Origin: Hyphomicrobiaceae bacterium
Lineage (GTDB): Bacteria; Pseudomonadota; Alphaproteobacteria; Rhizobiales; Hyphomicrobiaceae
Reading direction: 5' to 3'
Assembly: GCA_022844275.1 (NCBI GenBank)
Contig: JALHMB010000006.1
Location: 124,001 to 188,000, forward strand
DNA: 64,000 bases
Shown here: positions 51,738 to 60,620 of the stretch, one piece after another
How positions within the stretch are numbered: position 1 is the first letter of the stretch
How the letters are laid out: each line of letters starts with the position of its first letter
Made by a program: the position numbers and the translations under genes
The notes under the pieces: model-generated
Told to the model about the DNA's origin: nothing
Seen by the model: the letters and a program-made list of their open reading frames with translations, nothing else
Database searches by the model: none

Positions 51738-53183
51738 TCAGGTATGAACGACGCGGCCGAAGGCATCCATCACGCTCTCATGCATCATTTCTGAGAGCGT
51801 CGGATGCGGGAAGACTGCGTGGATCAGCTCTTCTTCCGTCGTCTCGAGCCCCATTGCGATGACAAATCCCTGGATCAGCTCGGTCACTTCTGCACCGACC
51901 ATGTGCGCACCGATGAGCTGGCCAGTCTTGGCGTCAAAAATGGTTTTGACGAGACCTTCGGGCTCACCGAGCGCAATGGCCTTGCCGTTGCCGGCGAACG
52001 GGAAGCGGCCGACCTTGATCTCGCGCCCTTGCTCCTTCGCCTTGGCTTCGGTGAGGCCGACGCTCGCGACCTGCGGATGGCAGTACGTGCAGCCCGGAAT
52101 CTGCATCTTGTCCATGGCGTGCGTGTGAAGGCCCTTGATCGTCTCGACGCAGATGACACCCTCGTGCTCGGCCTTGTGGGCAAGCATGGGCGGCCCCGCG
52201 ACATCGCCGATCGCATAGATGCCAGCGACATTCGTGCGACCGAGGCCGTCGGTGACGATCGTCCCGCGTTCGATCTTCACGCCGAGCTTCTCGAGCCCGA
52301 GACCTTCGACATTGCCGACGACACCCACGGCCGAGATCACCTTCTCGAACTCGCCAGTCGTACGCGCGCCCTTGGAGTCTTCTATGGTGGCAATGACCTT
52401 GTCGCTCTTCTTGTCGAGTGCGACGACCTTGGCACCGGTCATGATCTTCATGCCCTGACGCTCGAAGCGCTTGCGCGCGTGAGCCGCGATCTCGGCATCC
52501 TCCACAGGCAGGATCTGCGGCAGAAGCTCGACCACCGTCACTTCCGTGCCCATGGTCCGGTAGAATGAGGCGAACTCGATACCGATGGCGCCCGAACCTA
52601 CGACGAGAAGCGACTTCGGCATGGCCTGCGGAAGCATGGCCTCGAAATAGGTCCACACCTGCTTGCCGTCCGGTTCTAGGCCGGGGAGCGCGCGGGGCCG
52701 CGCGCCCGTCGCGACGATAATGTGCTTGGCTTCGTAAGTGCCAGCACCGAGCGTGCCCGCCGGCGGCGGGATTTGCGGCTGCATGGGCGGCTTCCTCGTC
52801 GCGCTGACCTGAACGCGCCCCGCCTTCTCGATCACGGCCTCGCCCCAGATGACCGAGACCTTGTTCTTTTTCATGAGGAAGCCGATGCCGTTATTCAGGC
52901 GCTTCGACACGTCCCGCGAGCGCTGCACGACGCCGGCCGTGTCGACCGTGAGCTTCCCTTCGAGCTTGAGGCCGTAGTCCTTGGCGTGGGTGCCGTAATG
53001 ATAGATCTCGGCGGAGCGCAGCAGGGCCTTGGCCGGGATGCAGCCCCAGTTGAGGCAGATGCCGCCCATGTGCTCGCGCTCGACGATGGCCACCTTGAAG
53101 CCAAGCTGGGCGGCGCGAATGGCTGCCACGTAGCCGCCGGGGCCGGCGCCAATGATGATGATGTCGAAGCTGGTGGCGGTCAT
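51738..53183 (-). CDS. lpdA: dihydrolipoyl dehydrogenase (E3)
   Basis: The 481-residue flavoprotein has FAD-binding IIGAGPGGYVAA (residues 10-21), redox-active Cys43 and Cys48 (GGICLNWGCIPAK) and the His-Glu active-site pair in the C-terminal HPTLSEMMHE. It reoxidises lipoyl groups in 2-oxo acid dehydrogenase complexes. Hyphomicrobiales usually carry several lpd genes; no E1 or E2 gene is adjacent here. ATG 53183 gives the normal N-terminus. Confidence 0.93.
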   Translation of the reverse strand: MTATSFDIIIIGAGPGGYVAAIRAAQLGFKVAIVEREHMGGICLNWGCIPAKALLRSAEIYHYGTHAKDYGLKLEGKLTVDTAGVVQRSRDVSKRLNNGIGFLMKKNKVSVIWGEAVIEKAGRVQVSATRKPPMQPQIPPPAGTLGAGTYEAKHIIVATGARPRALPGLEPDGKQVWTYFEAMLPQAMPKSLLVVGSGAIGIEFASFYRTMGTEVTVVELLPQILPVEDAEIAAHARKRFERQGMKIMTGAKVVALDKKSDKVIATIEDSKGARTTGEFEKVISAVGVVGNVEGLGLEKLGVKIERGTIVTDGLGRTNVAGIYAIGDVAGPPMLAHKAEHEGVICVETIKGLHTHAMDKMQIPGCTYCHPQVASVGLTEAKAKEQGREIKVGRFPFAGNGKAIALGEPEGLVKTIFDAKTGQLIGAHMVGAEVTELIQGFVIAMGLETTEEELIHAVFPHPTLSEMMHESVMDAFGRVVHT

Positions 53184-53636
53184 GCGAGGCGTTTCCTAGA
53201 GCATTCAGGGCATGTTGGAGGGTGTTGGCCGCGAGAGAATTGATCCGCATTGAACCGGATGGCAAGCCCGGCGCCAAGCCCTCAATTGCGCTCGGGAAAT
53301 GCGCGTTCCGAGCGGGCGTGGCAGAGGGCCGCACGAAGGGTCTAGGGACCGCGCGATTATTGCCGCCAATACTGGGCCATGGCGAATTTGATGTTTGAGA
53401 CCATTGGGATATAACGCCCCTCATCTCCACCCGCGACGGCCATCTGCCGCAGCGCGCTTGTGCAAAAGTCCGCCGCGGGCGTCGCGGGGCCATGCTAGCC
53501 TTGGCGAGAGGCCCCCGAGGGGGCATAGTCATGCATCGTTCAAAAGTCTGGCGCGACCGCCCGCGCCGTCACAATTCGCCCATGCTGAAGCCATAGAGGC
53601 TCAAAAGCGTGCGTCCACAGCCAGGATGTCGAGGCC
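53184..53636. other. long divergent intergenic region between lpdA and chvI
   Basis: This 453-base region separates the lpd operon and chvI and must hold both promoters. A perfect GC-rich 6-bp inverted repeat lies at 53511-53524. A plus-strand open frame at 53395-53640 has no protein character and is rejected. No RNA gene was recognised. Confidence 0.5.
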
Positions 53637-54344
53637 ATGAAAGAAAAGAGCACGATCGCGCTCGTTGATGACGAGCGCAATATTCTGACGGCGCTCCGCA
53701 TGGCGCTCGAGGCCGAGGGATATAAGGTTCGGACTTACCCTGACGGTGCAGCCGCCCTCGAGGCGCTGACCGAGGAGCCTGCTGATCTCGGTGTCTTCGA
53801 TATCAAGATGCCGCGTATGGACGGCATGGAACTGCTGCGCCGCATCCGCCAACAGTCGGATATGCCGGTGATCTTCCTCACTTCCAAGGACGAGGAGATC
53901 GACGAGCTGTTCGGCCTCAAGATGGGCGCCGATGACTACATCGCCAAGCCGTTCTCACAGCGGCTCGTGGTCGAGCGCGTGAAGGCCGTGCTGCGGCGTG
54001 CCCAGGCCAAGGACGGCACAGCGCCGCCGACCGAAGCCGCGCGCATTCTCGAGCGGGGCAATCTCCGCCTCGATCCCGAGCGCCATACCTGCCACTGGGA
54101 CAACCGCCCGGTCACATTGACCGTCACCGAGTTCCTGATCCTCCAGGCGCTGGCGACTCGCCCGGGCGTCGTGAAGACCCGCGACGCGCTGATGGACGCC
54201 GCCTACGACGATCAGGTGTATGTGGACGACCGTACGATCGATAGCCACATCAAGCGCCTGCGGAAGAAATTCAAGCAAGTCGACGACGATTTCGATGTAA
54301 TTGAAACGCTTTACGGGGTGGGTTATCGCTTCAAGGAGACCTGA
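53637..54344 (+). CDS. chvI: two-component response regulator ChvI
   Basis: The 235-residue OmpR/PhoB-family regulator has the receiver domain with acidic pocket Asp11-Asp12, phospho-acceptor Asp55 ([10 protein letters not shown]) and Lys in YIAKPF, and a winged-helix DNA-binding domain (about residues 140-235). The stretch [19 protein letters not shown] is the hallmark of ChvI in Hyphomicrobiales. ChvI controls envelope, exopolysaccharide and acid-response genes. ATG 53637 follows GAGG. chvG follows on the same strand. Confidence 0.95.
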   Translation: MKEKSTIALVDDERNILTALRMALEAEGYKVRTYPDGAAALEALTEEPADLGVFDIKMPRMDGMELLRRIRQQSDMPVIFLTSKDEEIDELFGLKMGADDYIAKPFSQRLVVERVKAVLRRAQAKDGTAPPTEAARILERGNLRLDPERHTCHWDNRPVTLTVTEFLILQALATRPGVVKTRDALMDAAYDDQVYVDDRTIDSHIKRLRKKFKQVDDDFDVIETLYGVGYRFKET

Positions 54345-54376
54345 CGGGTCTACTGTCTACAGTGGGTAACGCGATG

Positions 54377-54404
54377 TTACTGGCATCTGGGGCAGATGCT
54401 GTAA
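54377..54404. other. hairpin between chvI and chvG
   Basis: GCATCTG and CAGATGC (54383-54389, 54393-54399) form a perfect 7-bp stem with a GGG loop; TTAC and GTAA extend it with a bulge. It could stabilise or attenuate the chvI-chvG transcript. Confidence 0.45.
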
Positions 54405-54477
54405 TATGGCGCGCTGTAGAACGCCTCCGACAGTTGGCGCCGATCCGAGCTGACTGGCGAGAGCGAGGGAACTGAGC

Positions 54478-56364
54478 ATGGCACTCGATGGCGACCGCAT
54501 GTGGCAGGTCCCGGCGTCGGAAGACGACGCTGGCAGCACCGCCAAGCGGGGCATTCGCGCGCCGTGGCTCGCCGTCGCCTGGCATCGGACGGTCGAGGTC
54601 TGGCGATTTCTCGACGCTCACGGACCGCTGCGCAAACTCTTCTCGACGCTCGCGCGGCGCATCGTGCTGGCGAACCTGCTCGGCCTCATCGTGCTCGTCA
54701 GCGGCATGGTCTGGCTCAGCCAGCAGCACGCCTGGCTGATCACGGCGAAGTACGAAAGCCTCAAGATCCAGGGCGAGATCATTGCCTCGGCGATCGCATC
54801 GAGCGCGCTCGTCGAGCGTGAGGGACGGCTGTCCTTCGACCCCGAGCGTCTGCCGGAGCTCGAAGCGATGCGCGTGCCGTTTCGCGACGACGGCTTCGCT
54901 GCCATGGAGCTGTCGCTGCGCCACGAGCGCGTCATCCCCGTTCTGAGGCGCCTCATCCACCCGACGCACAACACGCGCGCGCGCATCTACGACCGAAATG
55001 GCAAGCTGATCGTCGACTCGAGCGAACTGCAGGACCTCCAGTTCCCGCTGCAGCTCGAGGGCGACCTGCGTCCTGGCGAGCCCCAGGAGGCTCAGCCCGC
55101 CGAGCGCGTCCGGATCAAGAATTTCTGGACGCGCCTCACCGGCTTCTTCGATCGCTCCGATCTGCCGATCTACCGGGAGATCGGCCGCAACGCGAGCGGC
55201 ACGAGCTATCCGGAAGTGCGGCAGGCGCTCAGGGGCGCGGCGCTGCCTCCAATGCTGCTGCTGACCGACGATCAGGAAAAGATCGTGTCCTTGGCCGTAC
55301 CGATCCAGCGGCGCAATGCCATTCTCGGCGCACTCCTGCTCTCCACGCGGCCCGGTGAGATCGATGAGATCATCGCCAACGAGCGCTCCGCCATGGCGAT
55401 GCTCGTGCTGCTGGCGCTGGCGGCATCCGTGCTCGCATCGCTACTCCTGGCGCGCACGATCGCAGGCCCCATGCGCCGTCTCTCCGAGGGCGCCGAGCGC
55501 GTGAGCCGCAGCATTCACGCGCATACGGAACTCCCCAATTTCGGCAACCGCCAGGATGAGGTGGGCCAGCTCTCCACGGCCGTGCACAGCATGACGCGCT
55601 CGCTTTACCGCCGCATCGAGTCGAGCGAGAAGTTCGCGGCCGACGTCGCGCACGAACTCAAGAACCCGCTGACGGCAGCCCAGGTCATGGCGCAGTCGCT
55701 GCACTACGCGCGCACGCCAGAGCAGCGCGAACAGGTCGTCGCTCAGGTGCTCGGCGAATTGAAGCGCCTCAATCGCCTCATAACGGATGTCGCCAATACC
55801 TCGCGCCTCGATGCCGAGCTCGCACTGCAGACGACGGCGCCCTTCGATGTCCGGGGTATCCTTCGCACAGTCGTTGCGTCCATCCGCGCGACGATCGAGG
55901 ATGGCCAGCACCACGTCGCACTCGAGATCCAGGACGTGCCGGCACGCTCCGATGCCTTCATCGTGAATGGCCAGGAGATCAACCTCGGCCGCGTCGTCAC
56001 GAACCTTCTTGATAATGCCCTGTCGTTCTCCCCGCCGGGCGGCACCGTGACCGTACGCGCTGCCGCGTTGACCGATGGCGTCGAGATATCCGTGAGCGAC
56101 GAGGGACCTGGCATTCCGCCTGAAAGCATCGACAAGATTTTCGAGCGCTTCTATTCGGACCGCCCGCAGAGCGACCGCACGCGCGGCAAGAACTCTGGCC
56201 TCGGCCTCTCGATCTCGCGCGAGATCGTCAGTGTCCATGGCGGGCGGATCTGGGCCGAGAACCTCGTCGAGGGCGGCAAGGTTCTCGGCGCCTGCTTCAG
56301 AGTGCGGCTCCCGACCGCCAATGTTCGCGCGGGCGGATGGCGTAACAGAAAAGAGATCACCTGA
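54478..56364 (+). CDS. chvG: two-component sensor histidine kinase ChvG
   Basis: The 628-residue membrane kinase has membrane segments at about residues 62-82 and 303-326 that flank a periplasmic sensor region of about 220 residues, then a HAMP linker, the phospho-acceptor His392 in FAADVAHELKNP, and the ATPase boxes NLLDNALSFSP, DEGPGIP and SGLGLSIS. It phosphorylates ChvI. The start at 54478 follows a GAGG-type site, 133 bases after chvI. The usual downstream hprK is not next to it; an MFS gene follows instead. Confidence 0.95.
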   Translation: MALDGDRMWQVPASEDDAGSTAKRGIRAPWLAVAWHRTVEVWRFLDAHGPLRKLFSTLARRIVLANLLGLIVLVSGMVWLSQQHAWLITAKYESLKIQGEIIASAIASSALVEREGRLSFDPERLPELEAMRVPFRDDGFAAMELSLRHERVIPVLRRLIHPTHNTRARIYDRNGKLIVDSSELQDLQFPLQLEGDLRPGEPQEAQPAERVRIKNFWTRLTGFFDRSDLPIYREIGRNASGTSYPEVRQALRGAALPPMLLLTDDQEKIVSLAVPIQRRNAILGALLLSTRPGEIDEIIANERSAMAMLVLLALAASVLASLLLARTIAGPMRRLSEGAERVSRSIHAHTELPNFGNRQDEVGQLSTAVHSMTRSLYRRIESSEKFAADVAHELKNPLTAAQVMAQSLHYARTPEQREQVVAQVLGELKRLNRLITDVANTSRLDAELALQTTAPFDVRGILRTVVASIRATIEDGQHHVALEIQDVPARSDAFIVNGQEINLGRVVTNLLDNALSFSPPGGTVTVRAAALTDGVEISVSDEGPGIPPESIDKIFERFYSDRPQSDRTRGKNSGLGLSISREIVSVHGGRIWAENLVEGGKVLGACFRVRLPTANVRAGGWRNRKEIT

Positions 56365-56461
56365 CCACACGCGTGCGCGCCTGGATTACCGCGTATCGAG
56401 TTGACCCCGCTCCGAGCCATTCGATCCCGACCTCAGATCGCAAGCCAGGACGATTGAACTG

Positions 56462-57712
56462 ATGGTGGCAATGGCCGCATTCCTGCCGCCTGCGCTCTCG
56501 AAGCCGCGCTTCCGGCTCTTCGCAGCCGGCCAGGCCGTTTCGATCATCGGCGGCTGGATCCAGCAGATTGCTCTGTCCTGGCTCATCTACCGGCTTTCGG
56601 GCTCCGTCTTCCTGCTCGGCGTTTCCGGCTTCCTGACGCAGATCCCTTTCCTCGTCATTTCGCCGTTTGCGGGCGCGCTCACGGACCGCGTACGTCGCGT
56701 GCGCCTGCTGATCACGGTGAACATCGTGCTCGCGATGCTGGCGACCATTCTCGCTACGATGACCGCGCTTGGTGTCAGCGACGTGCGCTTCTACCTCGCG
56801 CTGGCGCTTTGCTCGGGCATGGCAACGGCATTCGAGACGCCGGCCCGCCAGACCCTGCTTTCCGTCATCGTCGAGGATCGCAAGCTGCTGCCGAGCGCCA
56901 TCGGCGTGAACTCCATGCTCTTCAACATGGGCCGCATCATCGGGCCGACGATTGCGGGCATTCTGCTCCTTCACCTCACAGAGGCGTGGTGCTTCGCGAT
57001 CAATGCCTTGAGCTTCAGCGCCGTCATCACGGCTCTGATCCTCATGCGTCTTCCCGATCCCATGCCGCAGCGCAGGGAGGGAGACAAGGGCATCGCGTTC
57101 CGGGAGACCATCGCGTATCTCAAGACGCATCCCGCCGCCCGCTACCTGCTGCCGACGGTGACGGCGGTTGCCATCTTCGCGCTGCCCTATCAGCACATCA
57201 TGCCGTCGATCGCCGTCTCCTTCTTCGGCGGCAATGCCTCGACCATGGGCTTGCTCATGAGCTCGGTCGGTGCCGGTGCCCTCGTCACCGCGGTCGTGCT
57301 CGCCATGCAGTCGAGCACCCGCGTCCAGCTCGTGCTGGTGCGGATCGCACCGTTCGTCGTCGCGGTGACGCTGATTGCGTTCAGCCAGTCACGCTTCCTG
57401 CCGCTATCGATGTTCCTGCTGGCGATCCTCGGTGGATCCATCCTGATGACATCCGCGTCCACCAACACGATCATGCAGCAGTCCGTTGAGGACGCCTGGC
57501 GCGGCCGGGTGATCGGTGTCTACATCATGTGTTTCATCGGGATGGCACCGCTCGGCAATCTCATGACGGGCGCCATCGCCGAGCACGTAGGCCTCGGGCC
57601 GACGCTCGCGTTCAATGGCCTCATGATCATTCTGATCGTGGGCTTCACGCAGTTTCGCTTCGCCAGCGATCCGACGGCCATGGAACGCCTCAAGGAGGCC
57701 ATGGGAAGCTGA
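56462..57712 (+). CDS. MFS transporter, EntS/MFS_3-like
   Basis: The 416-residue membrane protein has 12 predicted segments and resembles the MFS_3 (EntS-type exporter) group, with a family-type GRIIGPTIAGILLLHLTEAW stretch at about residue 157. It is an exporter candidate for a small molecule. It sits 97 bases after chvG and converges on the agmatinase gene with six bases between stops. Confidence 0.85.
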   Translation: MVAMAAFLPPALSKPRFRLFAAGQAVSIIGGWIQQIALSWLIYRLSGSVFLLGVSGFLTQIPFLVISPFAGALTDRVRRVRLLITVNIVLAMLATILATMTALGVSDVRFYLALALCSGMATAFETPARQTLLSVIVEDRKLLPSAIGVNSMLFNMGRIIGPTIAGILLLHLTEAWCFAINALSFSAVITALILMRLPDPMPQRREGDKGIAFRETIAYLKTHPAARYLLPTVTAVAIFALPYQHIMPSIAVSFFGGNASTMGLLMSSVGAGALVTAVVLAMQSSTRVQLVLVRIAPFVVAVTLIAFSQSRFLPLSMFLLAILGGSILMTSASTNTIMQQSVEDAWRGRVIGVYIMCFIGMAPLGNLMTGAIAEHVGLGPTLAFNGLMIILIVGFTQFRFASDPTAMERLKEAMGS

Positions 57713-57718
57713 TCTCTC

Positions 57719-58636
57719 TCAGCGCGGTCCCGTGCCGGAGAGTGCGTAGTTCATGATCTTGTAGGCGAGCGCCGCCGCCGTGTAGTCGTAGATGTGGAAG
57801 TTCGGGATAGGCGCCAGCTCGACGAGATCCGCGCCGACGATGGTGCCGACCTCCGCCGCCCGCTTCAGGATCGCGAGCGCATGGAGATAGGAGAGCCCGC
57901 CCGGCGTCGGCGTGCCTGTCGCCGGCATCACCGCGCCGTCGAGGCCATCTATGTCGAACGAGACATAGATCGGGCGGCCGCGCAGACGAGCGGCAATGGC
58001 TTCGATATCCCAGCGCGCCTGATCCTTGCCCCAGTAGATGTGCACGCGGTTCGTGTGGGCGTCGGCAAATTCCGCCTCCTCCTTCGATATCGCACGGATG
58101 CCGACCGAGACGAGCTCTACGTGCGAATGATCGAGGACGCGGCGCATGGCGGCAGCGTGGGAATACTTCTCGCCGAGATAGCCGTCGCGCAGATCCGCGT
58201 GCGCATCGAACTGCAGGACGACGAGATCCTTGTAGCTTGCCGCGAACGGCCGGATGGCGCCTGCCGTGAGCGAATGCTCTCCGCCGAGCACGATCGGAAA
58301 GCGGCCCGCCTCGAGCACCTGCTCGACGAGCCCTGAAAGCTGCGCCAGCGCCGGCTCGATCGGCCTCGCAATTTCCGGCTCGCGGATCGCAGCAACGCCG
58401 TAGTCGAGATAGGCCTCACGCCTCAGTTCCTCGTCATAGAGTTCGAGCTGGTGGCTCGCCGCCAGGATCGCCGAGGGGCCGGACGCCGTGCCGCTACCAT
58501 AACTCACCGAGGCTTCGAGCCCGAAGGGGATGACCACGCACCGCGCCTTATCCGGCTGGTGGGCATCGGCCCGCAATGGGTCATGAAAGCTCTCTTCGGC
58601 AGGCAGATAATCAAGCTGAGGGCGTGTGCGGCTCAT
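57719..58636 (-). CDS. speB: agmatinase / arginase-family ureohydrolase
   Basis: The 305-residue protein has the binuclear manganese site motifs of the ureohydrolase family: GGEHS (His), DAHADLRDGY (Asp, His, Asp) and SFDIDGLDGAV (Asp pair), plus GTPTPGG. These point to agmatinase or a close relative that hydrolyses a guanidino group to urea. ATG 58636 follows GAGGA and a longer frame adds 21 unlikely residues. It is divergent from an SDR gene. Confidence 0.88.
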   Translation of the reverse strand: MSRTRPQLDYLPAEESFHDPLRADAHQPDKARCVVIPFGLEASVSYGSGTASGPSAILAASHQLELYDEELRREAYLDYGVAAIREPEIARPIEPALAQLSGLVEQVLEAGRFPIVLGGEHSLTAGAIRPFAASYKDLVVLQFDAHADLRDGYLGEKYSHAAAMRRVLDHSHVELVSVGIRAISKEEAEFADAHTNRVHIYWGKDQARWDIEAIAARLRGRPIYVSFDIDGLDGAVMPATGTPTPGGLSYLHALAILKRAAEVGTIVGADLVELAPIPNFHIYDYTAAALAYKIMNYALSGTGPR

Positions 58637-58728
58637 GCGGAGGTCCTCTGCGGTCCTGAGGTGCGAATAGCTCTTGGCAGAGCGGGCCGCCCGTCGCAAC
58701 CTGCAAGAAAAGTCGGGAGGAGACGGCC

Positions 58729-59487
58729 ATGCGAGGTTTGACTGGCAAGGCAGCCATCGTGACAGGTGCCGGCAGCGGCATTGGCGCCGCGATCGCGGAG
58801 CGCTTGGCTGCCGAAGGCGTGCACGTACTGGTCGCAGATCTCAGGGCCGAGCGTGCCGAAAGCACCGTCAAAACCATTCGTGACGCCGGCGGCCGCGCCG
58901 AGCCACACGCCATGGACGTGCGCAAACGTGAGGATGCAGCCGGTGCTGTCCAGCAAGCCGTGTCGCACTTCGGCAAGCTTGACATCCTCGTGTGCAATGC
59001 CGGGCTCATGGATCGCGAGCCATTCCTGGAAATGACCGACGATCTTTGGCGCCGCGTGATCGATACCAATCTCTACGGCACGTTTATCTGCGCGCAAGCT
59101 ACCGCGCGGCAGATGGTTGCCCAAGGAGGAGGCGGCCGCATTGTCACCGTCGCGTCGAATTCCGGCATCTTCGGCGGCAAGGGACGAGCAGCCTACGGCG
59201 CGAGCAAAGCCGGCATCATGAACCTGACGCAGTGCATGGCCATGGAGCTTGCTCAGCACGGCATCAACGTCAATGCCGTGGCCCCCGGACCGACGCGAAC
59301 CGGCGCCAATCCGAGTGGCCGGCCTTCCGACTACATCAGCACGCGCATGCCACTTGCGCGCCTCGGCGAGCCGAGCGAGATCGCTGCGGTTGCGGCCTTT
59401 CTGGCTTCGGACGATGCAAGCTTCGTCACGGGACACGTCTATGCAGCCGACGGTGGCTTCACCATCGCCGGCATGATCGATACTTGA
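58729..59487 (+). CDS. SDR-family NAD(P)-dependent oxidoreductase, second copy
   Basis: This 252-residue classical SDR has TGAGSGIG (residues 12-19), CNAG (89-92), catalytic Ser (143 or 145), Tyr156 and Lys160. ATG 58729 follows GGGAGGAG. It is 19 bases ahead of an aldo/keto reductase gene in one operon, so the pair probably handles linked alcohol/carbonyl substrates. The substrate is unknown. Confidence 0.9.
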   Translation: MRGLTGKAAIVTGAGSGIGAAIAERLAAEGVHVLVADLRAERAESTVKTIRDAGGRAEPHAMDVRKREDAAGAVQQAVSHFGKLDILVCNAGLMDREPFLEMTDDLWRRVIDTNLYGTFICAQATARQMVAQGGGGRIVTVASNSGIFGGKGRAAYGASKAGIMNLTQCMAMELAQHGINVNAVAPGPTRTGANPSGRPSDYISTRMPLARLGEPSEIAAVAAFLASDDASFVTGHVYAADGGFTIAGMIDT

Positions 59488-59506
59488 TCCACCAAGGAGA
59501 AGATGA

Positions 59507-60448
59507 ATGAAGGAACGCAATCTCGGGCCCTCGGGCCTGCGTGTGTCCGTCGTCGGCCTCGGCTGCAACAACTTCGGCGCCAAGCTCGACCTCGAAGGTT
59601 CGCGCAAGGTCATCCACAAGGCGCTCGATGCCGGCATCACGCTGTTCGACACCGCCGACATGTACGGCAACCGCGGCGGTTCCGAGAGCATCATCGGCGA
59701 GGTGCTGGGTGTGCGGCGCAAGGATATCGTGCTCGCCACCAAGTTCGGCTGGGAAATGGACGACGAGGGCCGCAAGCGCGGGGCTTCGCGGCGCTACATC
59801 ATGAGCGCGGTGGAGGACAGCCTCAAGCGGCTGAAGACCGACTGGATCGACCTCTATCAGTACCACAAGCCCGATCCGCTGACCCCGCTCGAAGAGACGC
59901 TGGCGACGCTCGACGACCTCGTGCGCCAGGGCAAAGTGCGTTACGTCGGGTGCTCGAACATGCCGGCGTGGCAGGTCGCGAAATCGCAGGAGATCGCGCG
60001 GGCGCGCAACAGCACGACCTTCATCTCGTGCCAGGACGAGTACAGCCTCGTTGTGCGCAACGTCGTCGAGCCGCAGCTCGCGGCGGCCATGGAGCACTAC
60101 GGCCTCGGCCTGCTGCCGTTCTTCCCGCTCGCGAGTGGACTCTTGAGCGGCAAGTACGCACGCAACAATATGCCGAAGGACGGGCGCCTCTCGCAAGCAC
60201 AACGGTGGGCGGACAAGTATCTCAACGAAGGCAACTGGACGAAGGTCGAGAAGCTCGAAGCCTTCGCCAAGGCGCGTGGGCACACGCTGCTGGAGCTGGC
60301 ATTCAGTTGGCTCTCGTGCAAGGCGCCCGTGGCGAGCGTCATCGCAGGGGCGACGACGCCAGCCCAGGTCGAAGCCAACGTGAAGGCGGCCGACTGGCAG
60401 CTCACGGCCGAGGACATGGCCGAAGTGGACAAGATCACCGCGGCGTAG
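59507..60448 (+). CDS. aldo/keto reductase
   Basis: The 313-residue protein has the AKR catalytic tetrad at Asp48, Tyr53 (FDTADMYG), Lys79 (ATKFG) and His120 (YQYHKPD). It is an NADPH-dependent aldehyde or ketone reductase. It resembles the NADP-oxidoreductase group of L-glyceraldehyde 3-phosphate reductase-like proteins (YghZ). ATG 59507 follows AAGGAGA. It follows the SDR gene after 19 bases and ends 23 bases before an intergenic repeat. Confidence 0.9.
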   Translation: MKERNLGPSGLRVSVVGLGCNNFGAKLDLEGSRKVIHKALDAGITLFDTADMYGNRGGSESIIGEVLGVRRKDIVLATKFGWEMDDEGRKRGASRRYIMSAVEDSLKRLKTDWIDLYQYHKPDPLTPLEETLATLDDLVRQGKVRYVGCSNMPAWQVAKSQEIARARNSTTFISCQDEYSLVVRNVVEPQLAAAMEHYGLGLLPFFPLASGLLSGKYARNNMPKDGRLSQAQRWADKYLNEGNWTKVEKLEAFAKARGHTLLELAFSWLSCKAPVASVIAGATTPAQVEANVKAADWQLTAEDMAEVDKITAA

Positions 60449-60471
60449 ACGTTCGCAGGCGCCTCACTTCC

Positions 60472-60503
60472 CCCTCTCCCCATTGACTTCAATGGGGAGA
60501 GGG
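60472..60503. repeat. GC-rich hairpin repeat, copy A
   Basis: The arms 60472-60484 and 60491-60503 are perfect complements (ccctctccccatt / aatggggagaggg) around a 6-nt loop. With the following gggtgaggggcg it belongs to a repeat family recurring in Hyphomicrobiales genomes. It may also act as a transcription end for the aldo/keto reductase gene. Confidence 0.6.
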
Positions 60504-60563
60504 TCGGGGTGAGGGGCGGCAGCAAACGCCGACGTCAGCACCTGCGGTCGCCCCTCACCCTAA

Positions 60564-60589
60564 CCCTCTCCCCGCAAGCGGGGAGAGGG
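60564..60589. repeat. GC-rich hairpin repeat, copy B (inverted)
   Basis: CCCTCTCCCCGC and GCGGGGAGAGGG form a 12-bp perfect stem with an AA loop. The 27 bases 60547-60573 match the right flank of copy A (60494-60520) at 24 of 27 positions when reversed, so A and B are inverted copies. Confidence 0.65.
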
Positions 60590-60620
60590 GATGCGTTGCA
60601 CTCGCTTTGCCCTCGGCATC

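Noticed and set aside
50449-51747. Long open frame (432 codons) on the plus strand opposite the DUF1028 and GST genes
   Set aside because: The antisense frame crosses two genes and their gap and has Arg/His/Asp-rich composition typical of shadow frames.
53395-53640. 81-codon plus-strand frame before chvI
   Set aside because: The Pro/Arg/Ala-rich translation has no protein character and overlaps the chvI start.
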